This document shows, piece by piece, positions 39,580-47,944 of a stretch of DNA of 64,000 nucleotides. This stretch comes from JAIBJN01 sp963775395 (GTDB lineage: Bacteria; Actinomycetota; Thermoleophilia; Gaiellales; Gaiellaceae). Position numbers and translations under genes: made by a program. Under the pieces are notes generated by a model that saw nothing but the letters and a program-made list of their open reading frames with translations, had not been told where the DNA came from and searched no databases. Position 1 is the stretch's first letter. Each line of letters opens with the position of its first letter. The stretch lies in contig CAVZIX010000004.1 in assembly GCA_963775395.1 (NCBI GenBank), positions 124,001-188,000 on the forward strand, read 5' to 3'.

Positions 39580-40979
39580 GACGCCTCGCCGGCCCCCTCC
39601 TCCTGCTTGCCGTCCCGCTCGCGGGGCTCTTCCTCCTCCTGGGCGTGCCCCGCCTCGATCTCACCTGGGAGCACCAGCCGGCGCACTTCTGGCTCGTGCT
39701 CGTCGCGGCCGTCCTGAGCTTCCTGCTCGGCCTCCTCATGGCGGAGGCGGCGGGCCGCCGGGGCGACGCCCGCGTCCTCCTGGTCGCGCTCGCCTTCCTC
39801 TCCAGCTCGGGATTCCTCGCGCTGCACGCCCTGGCGACGCCGGGCCAGCTGCTCGCCGGCAAGAACGCCGGGTTCCAGATCGCCTCGGCTATCGGCCTGT
39901 TCGTCGGCTCGATCTTCGCCGGCGCGGCCGCGCTACCGCTCAGCCCCGCGGCCGGCGCCGCGATCGTCCGTCGTCGCCTGCTCCTGCTCGCGTCGGTGGG
40001 CGCGGCTCTCGTCATCTGGGCGGTGCTCTCGCTCGGCACGCTGCCTCCCCTCGACGAGCCGATCACTCCCGAGTCGGCTCGCGACCCGCTGCTCCTGCTC
40101 TGGATCATCGGCGTCGCCCTCTACGGGTACGCCGCCTACCGCTACGGGCGCCTCTGCACCGTCCAGCGCGCACCCGTCGCGCTCGCCGTCGTCGCCGGCT
40201 GGATCCTGCTGGCGGAGGCCCTCCTGGCCGTCGCCATCTCACGAAACTGGCACGTGAGCTGGTGGGAGTGGCACCTGCTCATGCTGCTTGCCTTCGCCCT
40301 CGTCGCACGAAACGTGTGGGCCGAGTGGAAGCGCGAGGGCCCCGCCGAGATCTTCGCCGACCTCTACGAGGAGCGGACGCTCGGCCACCGAGAGGACGTG
40401 AGCATCCTCTTCGCCGACCTCCAGGGATACACCGCGTTCGCCGAGCGCTCGACGCCCGACGTCGTGCGGGCGATGATGAACGACTATTTCGTCACGATCG
40501 CTCCCGTCGTCGGGGCGGAGGCCGGGGAGCTCGTCCAGACCGTCGGCGACCAGGTCTTCGCGGTGTTCCGGAACCCGGGCCACGAGCAGCGGGCGGCGCG
40601 CGCCGGCCTCCGGCTCCAGGAGGTGACCGACTCCCTCGCGGCTCGCCATCCCGACTGGCCGCGCTTCCGCGTCGGCATCAACTCGGGGGAGGCGCACATC
40701 GGCCTGGTCAAGGCGCCCGGAGCCCGCTACTTCTCGCCGACCGGGGATGTCGTCAACACGGCGTCCCGGCTCGAGGGGCAGGCGCGGGCGGGGGAGGTCG
40801 TGATCTCGGGCAAGACGCGCAGCGCCCTCGGCGAGGATGTCGTGGTGGACGACCTCGGCGAGCTGCCAGTGAAAGGCAAGGAGCGACCGGTGCGGGCCTT
40901 CGTGCTACGCGCGCTGGCTGCGGACCGGGACGAGCGCAACCACGGCCTGGAGGATGAGCACCCCGAACGCGACCGCTAG
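39576..40979 (+). CDS. Membrane-bound class III adenylate/guanylate cyclase
   Basis: 467 residues. The N-terminal ~270 hold about seven membrane helices (e.g. LLLLAVPLAGLFLLLGV, AVVAGWILLAEALLAVA); the C-terminus is a class III cyclase domain: VSILFADLQGYTAFAERS (metal Asp), GDQVFAVF (second metal Asp), GVGINSGEA-like RVGINSGEAHIGLV, and GDVVNTASRLEGQA (transition-state Asn and Arg). The lysine that usually precedes the second Asp is glutamine (VQTVGDQ), so purine specificity or rate may differ. GTG 39576 overlaps the flavoprotein stop. The cyclic-nucleotide-binding gene two genes upstream is a natural receiver of its product. Confidence 0.9.
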   Translation: MRRLAGPLLLLAVPLAGLFLLLGVPRLDLTWEHQPAHFWLVLVAAVLSFLLGLLMAEAAGRRGDARVLLVALAFLSSSGFLALHALATPGQLLAGKNAGFQIASAIGLFVGSIFAGAAALPLSPAAGAAIVRRRLLLLASVGAALVIWAVLSLGTLPPLDEPITPESARDPLLLLWIIGVALYGYAAYRYGRLCTVQRAPVALAVVAGWILLAEALLAVAISRNWHVSWWEWHLLMLLAFALVARNVWAEWKREGPAEIFADLYEERTLGHREDVSILFADLQGYTAFAERSTPDVVRAMMNDYFVTIAPVVGAEAGELVQTVGDQVFAVFRNPGHEQRAARAGLRLQEVTDSLAARHPDWPRFRVGINSGEAHIGLVKAPGARYFSPTGDVVNTASRLEGQARAGEVVISGKTRSALGEDVVVDDLGELPVKGKERPVRAFVLRALAADRDERNHGLEDEHPERDR

Positions 40980-41300
40980 CGTTGCGCTGGCAGCCGCGGG
41001 AACCATGTCCTCGGAGACGGCCGGCGCGCGGATCGCCGCGCCACCGACGATCGTGACCACGAGGACGCAGGCGAGCACGGCCTGAAGGCGCCCGAGCGCG
41101 TCGCTGCTGCCTCCGTCCACCACGTCCACGACCTCACCGAAGCAGACGAGGCCGGCGATCGCAGTGACCGGAACGGCCAGGACGAGCAGATAGAAGGAGA
41201 CACCGGCGTGACCGAGCGCGTCGGAGACGGCGGTGGCGAGCAGGAGAGCTCCGGCAAGCTCGACGGCCATCGCCCCGGCGCCGCTACGCATCTCCCTCAT
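40905..41300 (-). CDS. Hypothetical membrane protein, four predicted helices
   Basis: About 131 residues with four hydrophobic segments (MAVELAGALLLATAVSDAL; SFYLLVLAVPVTAIAGLVCF; LQAVLACVLVVTIVGGAA; ATLAVAFGVLILQAVVALV). No family recognised. It overlaps the convergent cyclase gene by 75 bp, unusual in this window, so the C-terminal end or the gene itself is less certain; an internal ATG near residue 11 is another possible start. Confidence 0.6.
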   Translation of the reverse strand: MREMRSGAGAMAVELAGALLLATAVSDALGHAGVSFYLLVLAVPVTAIAGLVCFGEVVDVVDGGSSDALGRLQAVLACVLVVTIVGGAAIRAPAVSEDMVPAAASATLAVAFGVLILQAVVALVPVRSQRA

Positions 41301-41373
41301 GGACGCTCACCTTCGACGCCCGCGCCCGCTCTCCTTCGTTACGCTGGCCCGAGCGACCGAGGAGGCTCAGAGC

Positions 41374-42078
41374 ATGGCGGACACTGCGGTTACCTGGCTC
41401 GGACACTCCGCTTTCCGGATCGAGACGCCGGGAGGCAAGCGCGTCTACGTCGACCCCTGGCTCGGCAACCCGAAGTGCCCCGAGAGCGAGAAATCGCCCG
41501 AGCGCGTCGACCTGATCGCCCTCACGCACGGGCACGGCGACCACCTCGGCGACACCTTCGAGCTGGCACAGCGCTTCGAGTGCCCGGTGATCGCGCTCGT
41601 CGAGGTCCGCGACTGGCTCGCGATCCGTGGCCTCCCCGAGGACGACGCCCAGGCGGGCAACAAGGGCGGGACGCTCGAGGCCGCCGGCGTCAAGGTCACG
41701 TTGGTCGACGCCCGGCACTCGAGCAGCATCTTCCACGACGGGGGCATCGTGGCCCTCGGCGAGGCGGCGGGGCTCGTGGTCGAGGTCGAGAACGGGACGA
41801 AGCTCTATTTCGCCGGCGACACGTGCGTCTTCGGCGACATGCAGCTGATCGCGCGCCTCTACGCGCCCGACGTCGCGATCCTGCCCATCGGCGGCCACTT
41901 CACGATGGATCCGCGCGAGGCGGCCGTCGCGCTCGAATTCCTCGGCGTCGACCGCTGCATCCCGTGCCACTACGGGACGTTCCCGCTCCTGGCCGGAACG
42001 CCCGAGGAGCTCCGCGAGCGGCTCACCACCGACTGCGAGATCCTGGCGCCCGATCCGGGCGGTACGGTCACCGTCTGA
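41374..42078 (+). CDS. Metal-dependent hydrolase, metallo-beta-lactamase fold (UlaG/UPF0173-like)
   Basis: 234 residues. The MBL motif THGHGDHLGD is complete, with further ligands in DARHSSS, FAGDTCVFGDM and the final CHYGTFPLL. The opening ADTAVTWLGHSAFRIETPGG and the VDPWLGNP stretch are typical of UPF0173. Start ATG 41374 has GAGGAGG upstream; the frame extends further up to 41233 without coding character. TGA overlaps the ATG of the next small gene. Confidence 0.88.
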   Translation: MADTAVTWLGHSAFRIETPGGKRVYVDPWLGNPKCPESEKSPERVDLIALTHGHGDHLGDTFELAQRFECPVIALVEVRDWLAIRGLPEDDAQAGNKGGTLEAAGVKVTLVDARHSSSIFHDGGIVALGEAAGLVVEVENGTKLYFAGDTCVFGDMQLIARLYAPDVAILPIGGHFTMDPREAAVALEFLGVDRCIPCHYGTFPLLAGTPEELRERLTTDCEILAPDPGGTVTV

Positions 42079-42359
42079 TGCGTGAACGCTGGTTCGGGGC
42101 CACGGGCCGGCAGGTGCCCGAAATCGCCGTCGAGGGCGAGGACGAGATCCCGCTCGACGAGGCGCTCGTTCTCGACGACGTGAACGACGAGGAGCGCCTG
42201 CGCGAGGCCCACGCCAATGGGACACCGGTGGTCGTGCGGGCCTCGGACGCCGAGTCGGTCACCCGCGCGCTTGCGCGGCCCGAGGTGGCGTGCGTGCTCG
42301 TCCCCGCCGAGCAACGCGGGCTCCGCGACCTCGACCTGCGCAAGATGACGTACGGCTAG
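42078..42359 (+). CDS. Small hypothetical protein coupled to the MBL hydrolase
   Basis: 93 residues, acidic N-terminus (EIAVEGEDEIPLDEALVLDD) and a segment with strand-helix character (GTPVVVRASDAESVTRALA; VACVLVPAEQRGLRDL). No family recognised. It shares one base with the preceding stop codon, so it is probably translated with the hydrolase, and converges on the malate/lactate dehydrogenase-like gene. Confidence 0.6.
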   Translation: MRERWFGATGRQVPEIAVEGEDEIPLDEALVLDDVNDEERLREAHANGTPVVVRASDAESVTRALARPEVACVLVPAEQRGLRDLDLRKMTYG

Positions 42360-43096
42360 CCGCGGTCGCCGGGGAGGCGAACGCCGCCGGCTCGCTCGCG
42401 GAACGCCGGGACCGGGTCGGCCTCCGGCCGGGCGACGAGGAGCACCGCGCCGTAGCCCTCGCCCGCGAGCGCGTCGACGAGCAGCTGGAGCCCGACTGCG
42501 AGCGCGAAGGCCTTGTGCGCCTGCTCGCCCCCGAAGGGCACGAGGTCCTCGGGCTGCGCCTTGCCTGCGATCACCTCGCCGTACGTGACCTTCCCCATGG
42601 AGAGGTCGGCCACGACGTGGGCGCCGTCCGAGCTCGGGATCGCGATCGTGAGCGCGTTCGTGCCCGTGAGCGGCGGGCCTCCGTCGGGGTGGGGGAGGCG
42701 AGGCGGTGACGTGGCCGTGAGGGCAGCGACGAGCCCGCCGTCAGCGAGGCGCCTGGCCCAGTAGCCGAGCACGCCCGTGGGGAAGCACTCGTGCGCGACG
42801 ACGACGCGCGCGCGCTCCGGCGGCGTGGCCAGCTGAGCGTCGACGATCGCCGCAAGTGTCAGGTAGCCGAGCGCGCCGCGTCCCTCCCAGCGCTCGTAGC
42901 CCTCGTCCGCCACGACGCGCTGTGGCAGGGCCGCCGGGTCGAGGTCGGGCAGGGTCGCCAGCCAGTCGAGCCGCGTGAGGCCGTGGCCCTCCCTGCCGCG
43001 TGCCTCGGCGTCGAGGAAGTGGTCGGCGAGGACGCCTGCCTCGCGCTCCTCGAAACCGAGCGCCCGCAGGCGGCCGTGGACGTCCTCGGTGCTCAG
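42356..43096 (-). CDS. Short malate/L-lactate dehydrogenase family oxidoreductase
   Basis: About 246 residues of the Ldh/YlbC-type NAD(P)-dependent oxidoreductase family, against roughly 340 normally. The N-terminal block (LSTEDVHGRLRALGFEERE, then GREGHGLTRLDW), GALGYLTLAAIVDAQL, and the late PPLTGTNALTIAIPSSDGA with VVADLSMGKVTYGEVIAGK fit the family; parts of the C-terminal half are missing. No ATG/GTG is placed correctly: the best start is CTG 43096, overlapping the TGA of mrp. Either a rare start codon or coupling to mrp termination must drive it. Confidence 0.75.
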   Translation of the reverse strand: MSTEDVHGRLRALGFEEREAGVLADHFLDAEARGREGHGLTRLDWLATLPDLDPAALPQRVVADEGYERWEGRGALGYLTLAAIVDAQLATPPERARVVVAHECFPTGVLGYWARRLADGGLVAALTATSPPRLPHPDGGPPLTGTNALTIAIPSSDGAHVVADLSMGKVTYGEVIAGKAQPEDLVPFGGEQAHKAFALAVGLQLLVDALAGEGYGAVLLVARPEADPVPAFRERAGGVRLPGDRG

Positions 43097-44214
43097 CTGT
43101 GGACGAGCGGGAGGGGCTTGACGATGCCGATGCCCTCCTCGCGCCTCGTGTCGGCGATCGCCTCGGCCAGGGCGACAATCGCCCGCGAGACCTCCGCCTC
43201 CGGCTCGACGAGGACGATCGGCTCGCCCTGGTCGGCGAGCGCCCCCAGCCGCGGGTCGAAGGGAATGCGGCCGAGGAGCGGCGCCTCTACCTCGACGGCC
43301 AGCGCATCGCCGCCGCCCGAACCGAAGAGCTCTTCGCGCGAGCCGTCCTCGCGCGTCAGGTACGCCATGTTCTCGACCACGCCGAGCAGGCGCATGTTGG
43401 TCTTGCGCGCCATCGTCGCCGCGCGGACCGCCACCTGCTGGGCGGCACGGTGCGGCGTCGTCACGACGACGGCCTCGGCGCGGGGCAGGAGCTGCCCGAG
43501 CGAGATCGCCACGTCGCCGGTTCCCGGCGGCATGTCCACGACGAGCGTGTCCAGTTCGCCCCAGTGGACGTCGGAGAGGAACTGCTCGAGGGCCCGGTGG
43601 AGCATGGGGCCGCGCCACATCACGGGCGTGTTCTCGTCGAGGAAGAAGCCGATCGACATCACCTTGAGGTCGCCGCGGACGGGCGGGACGATCATCGCCC
43701 GCTCGCCGTCGTCGACGGCCACCGGCCGCTGGTGGACGCCGAGCATGTGCGGGATCGAGTAGCCGTAGACGTCGGCGTCGAGCACGCCCGTCTTGTGTCC
43801 CAGCGTCGAGAACGCCGCTGCGAGGTTCGCGGCCAGCGAGGACTTGCCCACGCCGCCTTTCCCGCTCGCCACGGCGAGGACGCGTGTGCGCGCGTCGACC
43901 GAGATCCCCGGCGTCCGCTCGGAGACGCCGCCGCGCAGGCGCGTCGTCAGCGCAGCCTTCTCGTCGGCGGTCATGACGTCGAAGGTGAGGGCGACCTCGT
44001 CGACGGCTTCGAGCGGGAGCAGCGCGCGGTCGACCTGGTCCTGGAAGCTGGCGCGCAGCGGGCAGCCGGCAACCGTGAGCGCGATCGTCACGCCCACGCG
44101 CCCGCCCTCGATGGCGACGTCGCGCACCATGTCGAGCTCGATGACCGACCGCCCGAGCTCGGGGTCGATCACGCCCTCGAGAGCGCTGAGGATCTCCTCT
44201 CGCGTTACCGCCAT
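43093..44214 (-). CDS. Mrp/NBP35-type P-loop ATPase (Fe-S carrier family)
   Basis: 373 residues. N-terminal MIP18/DUF59 domain (EEILSALEGVIDPELGRSV; VAGCPLRASF) then a deviant Walker A ATPase: VASGKGGVGKSSLAANLA, VVDMPPGTGDVAISLGQ. These proteins carry Fe-S clusters for apo-enzymes. The usual C-terminal CxxC that holds the bridging cluster is absent: after VVENMAYL comes TREDGSREELFGSGGG, where CPxC is expected. Start ATG 44214. Without the cysteines it may have another role, or use different ligands. Confidence 0.88.
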   Translation of the reverse strand: MAVTREEILSALEGVIDPELGRSVIELDMVRDVAIEGGRVGVTIALTVAGCPLRASFQDQVDRALLPLEAVDEVALTFDVMTADEKAALTTRLRGGVSERTPGISVDARTRVLAVASGKGGVGKSSLAANLAAAFSTLGHKTGVLDADVYGYSIPHMLGVHQRPVAVDDGERAMIVPPVRGDLKVMSIGFFLDENTPVMWRGPMLHRALEQFLSDVHWGELDTLVVDMPPGTGDVAISLGQLLPRAEAVVVTTPHRAAQQVAVRAATMARKTNMRLLGVVENMAYLTREDGSREELFGSGGGDALAVEVEAPLLGRIPFDPRLGALADQGEPIVLVEPEAEVSRAIVALAEAIADTRREEGIGIVKPLPLVHS

Positions 44215-44289
44215 GGCACCAAGGCTACCAACGTCCAGACGTACGCCCGGCCTCGTCCGGCGTCCTCTGCTGCCAGACTCAGGGCCCTG

Positions 44290-44973
44290 ATGGACGCGCA
44301 TCTCCTGCTCGTCGAGGACGATCCCTCGATCCGCGAGACGACCTCCCTCGGGCTGACCGGGGCGGGCTTCCGCGTGACGGCCGCGCCCGATGGCCGCGAA
44401 GCGCTCCTGCTCTTCCGGCGGGAGCCGTTCGATCTCGTCGTCCTCGACCTCATGCTCCCGGAGGTGGACGGCTACGACGTCTGCCGCGAGATCCGCCGGA
44501 CGAGCCGGGTGCCGATCGTGATGCTCTCGGCGCGAAGCGACACCGTCGACGTGGTCGTCGGCCTGGAGCTGGGCGCGGACGACTACGTGACCAAGCCGTT
44601 CGAGATGCCCGAGCTCGTCGCCCGCGTGCGGGCCGCCCTGCGGCGCGCCTCCTCGGGGGAGGGCGGAGAGCCGCGCATCGTCGTCGGCGACCTCGAGATC
44701 GACCCGGGCGCCTTCCGGGCGACCAAGGCGGGCGAAGACCTCGAGCTGACTGCTACCGAGTTCCGGCTCCTCCACGAGCTCGCCCGGCGCCCGGGGCAGG
44801 TCTTCACGCGCGAGCTCCTGCTCGAGCGCGTCTGGAACTACGAGTACCTCGGCGACTCGCGGCTCGTGGACGTGGCCGTCCAGCGCCTGCGCGGCAAGGT
44901 CGAGGACGACCCGCGCAACCCGGCGCTCATCTCGACCGTGCGAGGGGTCGGCTACCGCTTCGAGCGAACGTGA
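44290..44973 (+). CDS. OmpR/PhoB-family response regulator (MtrA-like)
   Basis: 227 residues. Receiver domain with acidic pair E9-D10-D11, phospho-acceptor D53 (VVLDLMLPEVDGYD), conserved Thr/Ser (MLSAR) and Lys (VTKPF), then a winged-helix DNA-binding domain (LELTATEFRLLHELARRPGQ; VDVAVQRLRGKVEDDP). The gene overlaps the kinase start (GTGA). Kinase then GerMN lipoprotein follow, the same order as mtrA-mtrB-lpqB of other Actinomycetota, so an MtrA-like role in cell-envelope and division control is likely but inferred. Confidence 0.9.
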   Translation: MDAHLLLVEDDPSIRETTSLGLTGAGFRVTAAPDGREALLLFRREPFDLVVLDLMLPEVDGYDVCREIRRTSRVPIVMLSARSDTVDVVVGLELGADDYVTKPFEMPELVARVRAALRRASSGEGGEPRIVVGDLEIDPGAFRATKAGEDLELTATEFRLLHELARRPGQVFTRELLLERVWNYEYLGDSRLVDVAVQRLRGKVEDDPRNPALISTVRGVGYRFERT

Positions 44974-46397
44974 CGGAGCTCCCGCGCGTCCACCATCCCG
45001 GACGCCTGCGGCGCCGCCTCGCACTCGCCTTCGCCCTCACGGCCGGGATCGCGGCGGCGGCGCTCGCGGGCGGCTCCTACTTCCTCGTCCGCGAGGCCCG
45101 CCTGGACGACTCGGTCGAGCGGTCACTCGACCAGACGCGCTTCAACCTGGTGCTCGCCGCCGAGACGCTCGCCAGCGGCAGCCCCGACGACCTGCTCGAG
45201 GCCTACGAGCGGCGCGGCGGCTTCGAGACGGTACTGCTCGTCAACGACCGCAGCTTCCCGTCGAGCCTCTCGCTGGGCGAGGAGCAGGTGCCCGAGGATC
45301 TGGAGGGGATCGTCGCGGACGGCCAGCTCGCCTACGAACGCACGACGGTAGCCGACACGCGCTACCTCGTCACCGGCGGACAAGTCCCGGGCACCGACGA
45401 CGAGGCGTACTTCTTCTTTTCCGAGGAGGAGATCTGGGACGACCTAACGCAGCTGCGCAACATCCTGCTGATCGGTCTCGGGGTTGTGATCGTTGTCGCG
45501 GCGCTCGCCGGCCTCCTGCTCGCCCGGCGGATGCTGGCACCGGTCGCCCGTGCGAGCTCCGCCGCTCGCTCGCTCGCCGAGGGCCTGCTCGACACGCGGC
45601 TTCCGGTCGAGCGGGAAGACGAGTTCGGCGCCTGGGCCGTGTCCTTCAACGAGATGGCCGACGCGCTCGAGACGAAGATCAACGAGCTCTCTGAGGCACA
45701 GGCGCGCGAGCGTCGCTTTACCGCCGACGTCGCGCACGAGCTGCGCACCCCCCTGACGGCAGTCGTGAACGAGGCCTCGCTTCTGGCCGAGCACATCGAG
45801 CGCATGCCGCCGGAGGCGCAGCGGCCTGCCGAGCTGCTCGTGGCCGACGTCAGCCGCCTGCGCGATCTCGTCGAGGACCTGATGGAGATCTCCCGGCTCG
45901 ACGCCGGCACGCAGCCCGTGCGGCTGGAGCACGTCGACCTGGGCTCGCTCGTCACCTCGGCGGTCAGCGCGCGCGGCTGGCGCGACCGGCTCCAGCTCGA
46001 GACCGAGGAGGTCGTGATCACGAGCGACCCCCGGCGGCTCGAGCGCATCGTCGCCAACCTGATCGGCAACGCCCTCGAGCACGGCGGCCGCGACGTGTCA
46101 GTGCGCGTCGGGCGCGACGGGATCGGCCCGTTCGTGGAGGTCTCCGACCGGGGCCCCGGCATCGCACGCGAGGACATCTCGCACCTCTTCGACCGCTTCT
46201 TCAAGGCCGACCGCTCCCGGGCCGGCCGCGGCACCGGCCTCGGGCTCGCCATCGCGCTCGAGAACGCCCGTCTCCTGGACGGCGAGATCGACGTCCGGAG
46301 CGAGCCCGGTGTCGGCACGCGCTTCACGCTCCGCTTCGCTGTTACGAAACCGTTACACGACGGTGAGGGCGGCGTTGCGGGCGACGAGCACGCTTGA
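44970..46397 (+). CDS. Sensor histidine kinase (MtrB-like)
   Basis: 475 residues. One N-terminal helix (LALAFALTAGIAAAALAGG), an extracellular sensor of ~130 residues, a second helix (ILLIGLGVVIVVAALAGLLL), HAMP domain, H-box FTADVAHELRTPLTAV, N-box NLIGNALEHGG, and G-boxes VSDRGPGIARED and GRGTGLGLAIA. GTG 44970 overlaps the regulator's stop. It would phosphorylate the preceding response regulator. Confidence 0.9.
   Translation: MTELPRVHHPGRLRRRLALAFALTAGIAAAALAGGSYFLVREARLDDSVERSLDQTRFNLVLAAETLASGSPDDLLEAYERRGGFETVLLVNDRSFPSSLSLGEEQVPEDLEGIVADGQLAYERTTVADTRYLVTGGQVPGTDDEAYFFFSEEEIWDDLTQLRNILLIGLGVVIVVAALAGLLLARRMLAPVARASSAARSLAEGLLDTRLPVEREDEFGAWAVSFNEMADALETKINELSEAQARERRFTADVAHELRTPLTAVVNEASLLAEHIERMPPEAQRPAELLVADVSRLRDLVEDLMEISRLDAGTQPVRLEHVDLGSLVTSAVSARGWRDRLQLETEEVVITSDPRRLERIVANLIGNALEHGGRDVSVRVGRDGIGPFVEVSDRGPGIAREDISHLFDRFFKADRSRAGRGTGLGLAIALENARLLDGEIDVRSEPGVGTRFTLRFAVTKPLHDGEGGVAGDEHA
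46341..46356. promoter_or_regulatory. Candidate OmpR-type operator: GTTAC direct repeat
   Basis: GTTAC-GAAACC-GTTAC, two identical 5-mers 11 bp apart (one helical turn), in the 3' end of the kinase gene and 71 bp upstream of the lipoprotein start. OmpR-family regulators bind such direct repeats. In a ~70% GC setting the AT-containing repeat stands out, but one instance is weak evidence. Confidence 0.3.
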
Positions 46398-46426
46398 ACC
46401 CAAGCGTTCCCTCGAAGGAGACATCC

Positions 46427-47350
46427 ATGAAGGCCCTGCTCCTGCCCCCCGCCATCGTGCTCGCCGCCACCCTCGGCTTCGCAGCCGCGAGCTGCGGTTC
46501 CAACGACGACGCGACCTCCGCCGGCCCGATTCCCTCGATCGAGGACACGACCGGCACGACGGACGAGGTCGAGACCGCGCCGACCGCGACCGAGGGCGAG
46601 GAGACGGACACCGAGCCGAGCGGCGGCACCGTCACGTACCAGGTGTGGTTCAGCGACGCCGAGGGCCTCTTCGTCTCGTACCGGACGGAGGAGCGGACGC
46701 CGCGCGTCGGCACGGCGGCGCTCGAAGCGCTCCTCGAGGGGCCGGACTCCGTCGAAGAGGACTACGGGCTCCGCAGTGCCGTCCCCGAGGGCACGCAGCT
46801 CCTCGGCCTGAAGATCACCGACGGGATCGCGCACGTCGACCTGACGTCAGAGTTCGAGTCGGGCGGCGGCAGCGCGTCCATGCAGATGCGCCTCGCCCAG
46901 GTCGTCTACACGATCACCCAGTTTCCGACCGTCAAAGGCGTCGTCTTCAGCCTCGACGGCGACCCGATCGACATCCTCGGCGGCGAGGGGATCATCATCG
47001 ACCACCCGCTGACGCGGGGCGACTACGCCGACCTCCTTCCGACGATCCTCGTCACGAGCCCCACGCTGGGGCAGGAGGTGGGCAGCCCGGTGCTCATCCG
47101 CGGGAGCGCCAACGTCTTCGAGGCGAACGTCTCCGTGCAGATCCTCGATGAGAACGGCGAAGTCATCGCCGAGACGTTCACGACCGCGACGTGCGGCACC
47201 GGCTGCCGCGGGACGTACAGGGTCTCCGTGCCCTACGAGGTCGATCACGCTCAGGACGGCACGATCGTCGTTCACGACGACGACGCGGCCGGCACCGGCA
47301 GGCCTCCGCACGAGGTGCGGATCCCGGTCCGGCTCGTCCCCGGGGCGTGA
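46427..47350 (+). CDS. GerMN-domain lipoprotein with Gmad2 Ig-like domain (LpqB-like partner)
   Basis: 307 residues. Signal peptide MKALLLPPAIVLAATLGF with lipobox-like AASC, a Thr/Glu-rich linker, a GerMN domain (VTYQVWFSDAEGLFVSYRTE; LLGLKITDGIAHVDLTSEFE) and a C-terminal Gmad2 Ig-like domain (ILVTSPTLGQEVGSPVLI; ENGEVIAETFTTATC). It starts at ATG 46427 with AAGGAGA upstream. Its place right after the two-component genes matches lpqB, whose product modulates MtrB; Gmad2 instead of the LpqB propeller makes it a distinct variant. Confidence 0.85.
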   Translation: MKALLLPPAIVLAATLGFAAASCGSNDDATSAGPIPSIEDTTGTTDEVETAPTATEGEETDTEPSGGTVTYQVWFSDAEGLFVSYRTEERTPRVGTAALEALLEGPDSVEEDYGLRSAVPEGTQLLGLKITDGIAHVDLTSEFESGGGSASMQMRLAQVVYTITQFPTVKGVVFSLDGDPIDILGGEGIIIDHPLTRGDYADLLPTILVTSPTLGQEVGSPVLIRGSANVFEANVSVQILDENGEVIAETFTTATCGTGCRGTYRVSVPYEVDHAQDGTIVVHDDDAAGTGRPPHEVRIPVRLVPGA

Positions 47351-47383
47351 AGAAACCTGCCCCCGCAAGCGTCTGAATCCTTG

Positions 47384-47944
47384 ATGGACATCGCGACCGC
47401 GCCCGAGCCGGCCGCCGACATCCGTCCCGCCGTCCTCGAACGGGCTCGGCGGGGAGATCAGGAGGCGTTCGCTGCCGTGATCAGACATTACGACCCAGGG
47501 CTCCGCGCCCTCGCCTACCGGCTCCTCGGAGACCGGGACCGGATGGACGACGCCCTTCAGGAGGCCTACATCAAGGCCTTCCGCGCGCTCCCGCGCTTCC
47601 AGCGGCGCGCGAGGGTCGGAACCTGGCTCTACCGGATCGTCTACAACACCTGCCTCGACGAGCTTCGCAAGACGCGCCGCACGGCCGCCGAGCCGCTGGA
47701 CGAGAACCTCGACCAGCCGGGCGGCTGGGCCGACCCAGCCGACGTCGCCGCCGGGCGCGGAGACCTCTCGCGCGCGCTCGCGGCTCTGCCGGAGCAGGAG
47801 CGCGCGGCCGTGCTGCTCGTCGATGCCCAGGGGTTCGACTACCGCGACGCCGCACAGGTGCTCGGCGTCCCCGAGGGGACCGTCGCCTCCCGGCTGAACC
47901 GGGCCAGGGCCTCGCTGCGGGTCGCACTGGGAGGAGCGGCGTGA
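47384..47944 (+). CDS. ECF sigma factor
   Basis: 186 residues with sigma2 (DPGLRALAYRLLGDRDRMDD, then ALQEAYIKAFRALPRF, and the melting/-10 region WLYRIVYNTCLDELRK) and sigma4 (ALPEQERAAVLLVDAQGFDY, RDAAQVLGVPEGTVASRLNR) domains, about the usual ECF size. ATG 47384 (a TTG lies directly before). Stop overlaps the GTG of the anti-sigma-like gene, so both are made together, as usual for ECF pairs. Confidence 0.9.
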   Translation: MDIATAPEPAADIRPAVLERARRGDQEAFAAVIRHYDPGLRALAYRLLGDRDRMDDALQEAYIKAFRALPRFQRRARVGTWLYRIVYNTCLDELRKTRRTAAEPLDENLDQPGGWADPADVAAGRGDLSRALAALPEQERAAVLLVDAQGFDYRDAAQVLGVPEGTVASRLNRARASLRVALGGAA

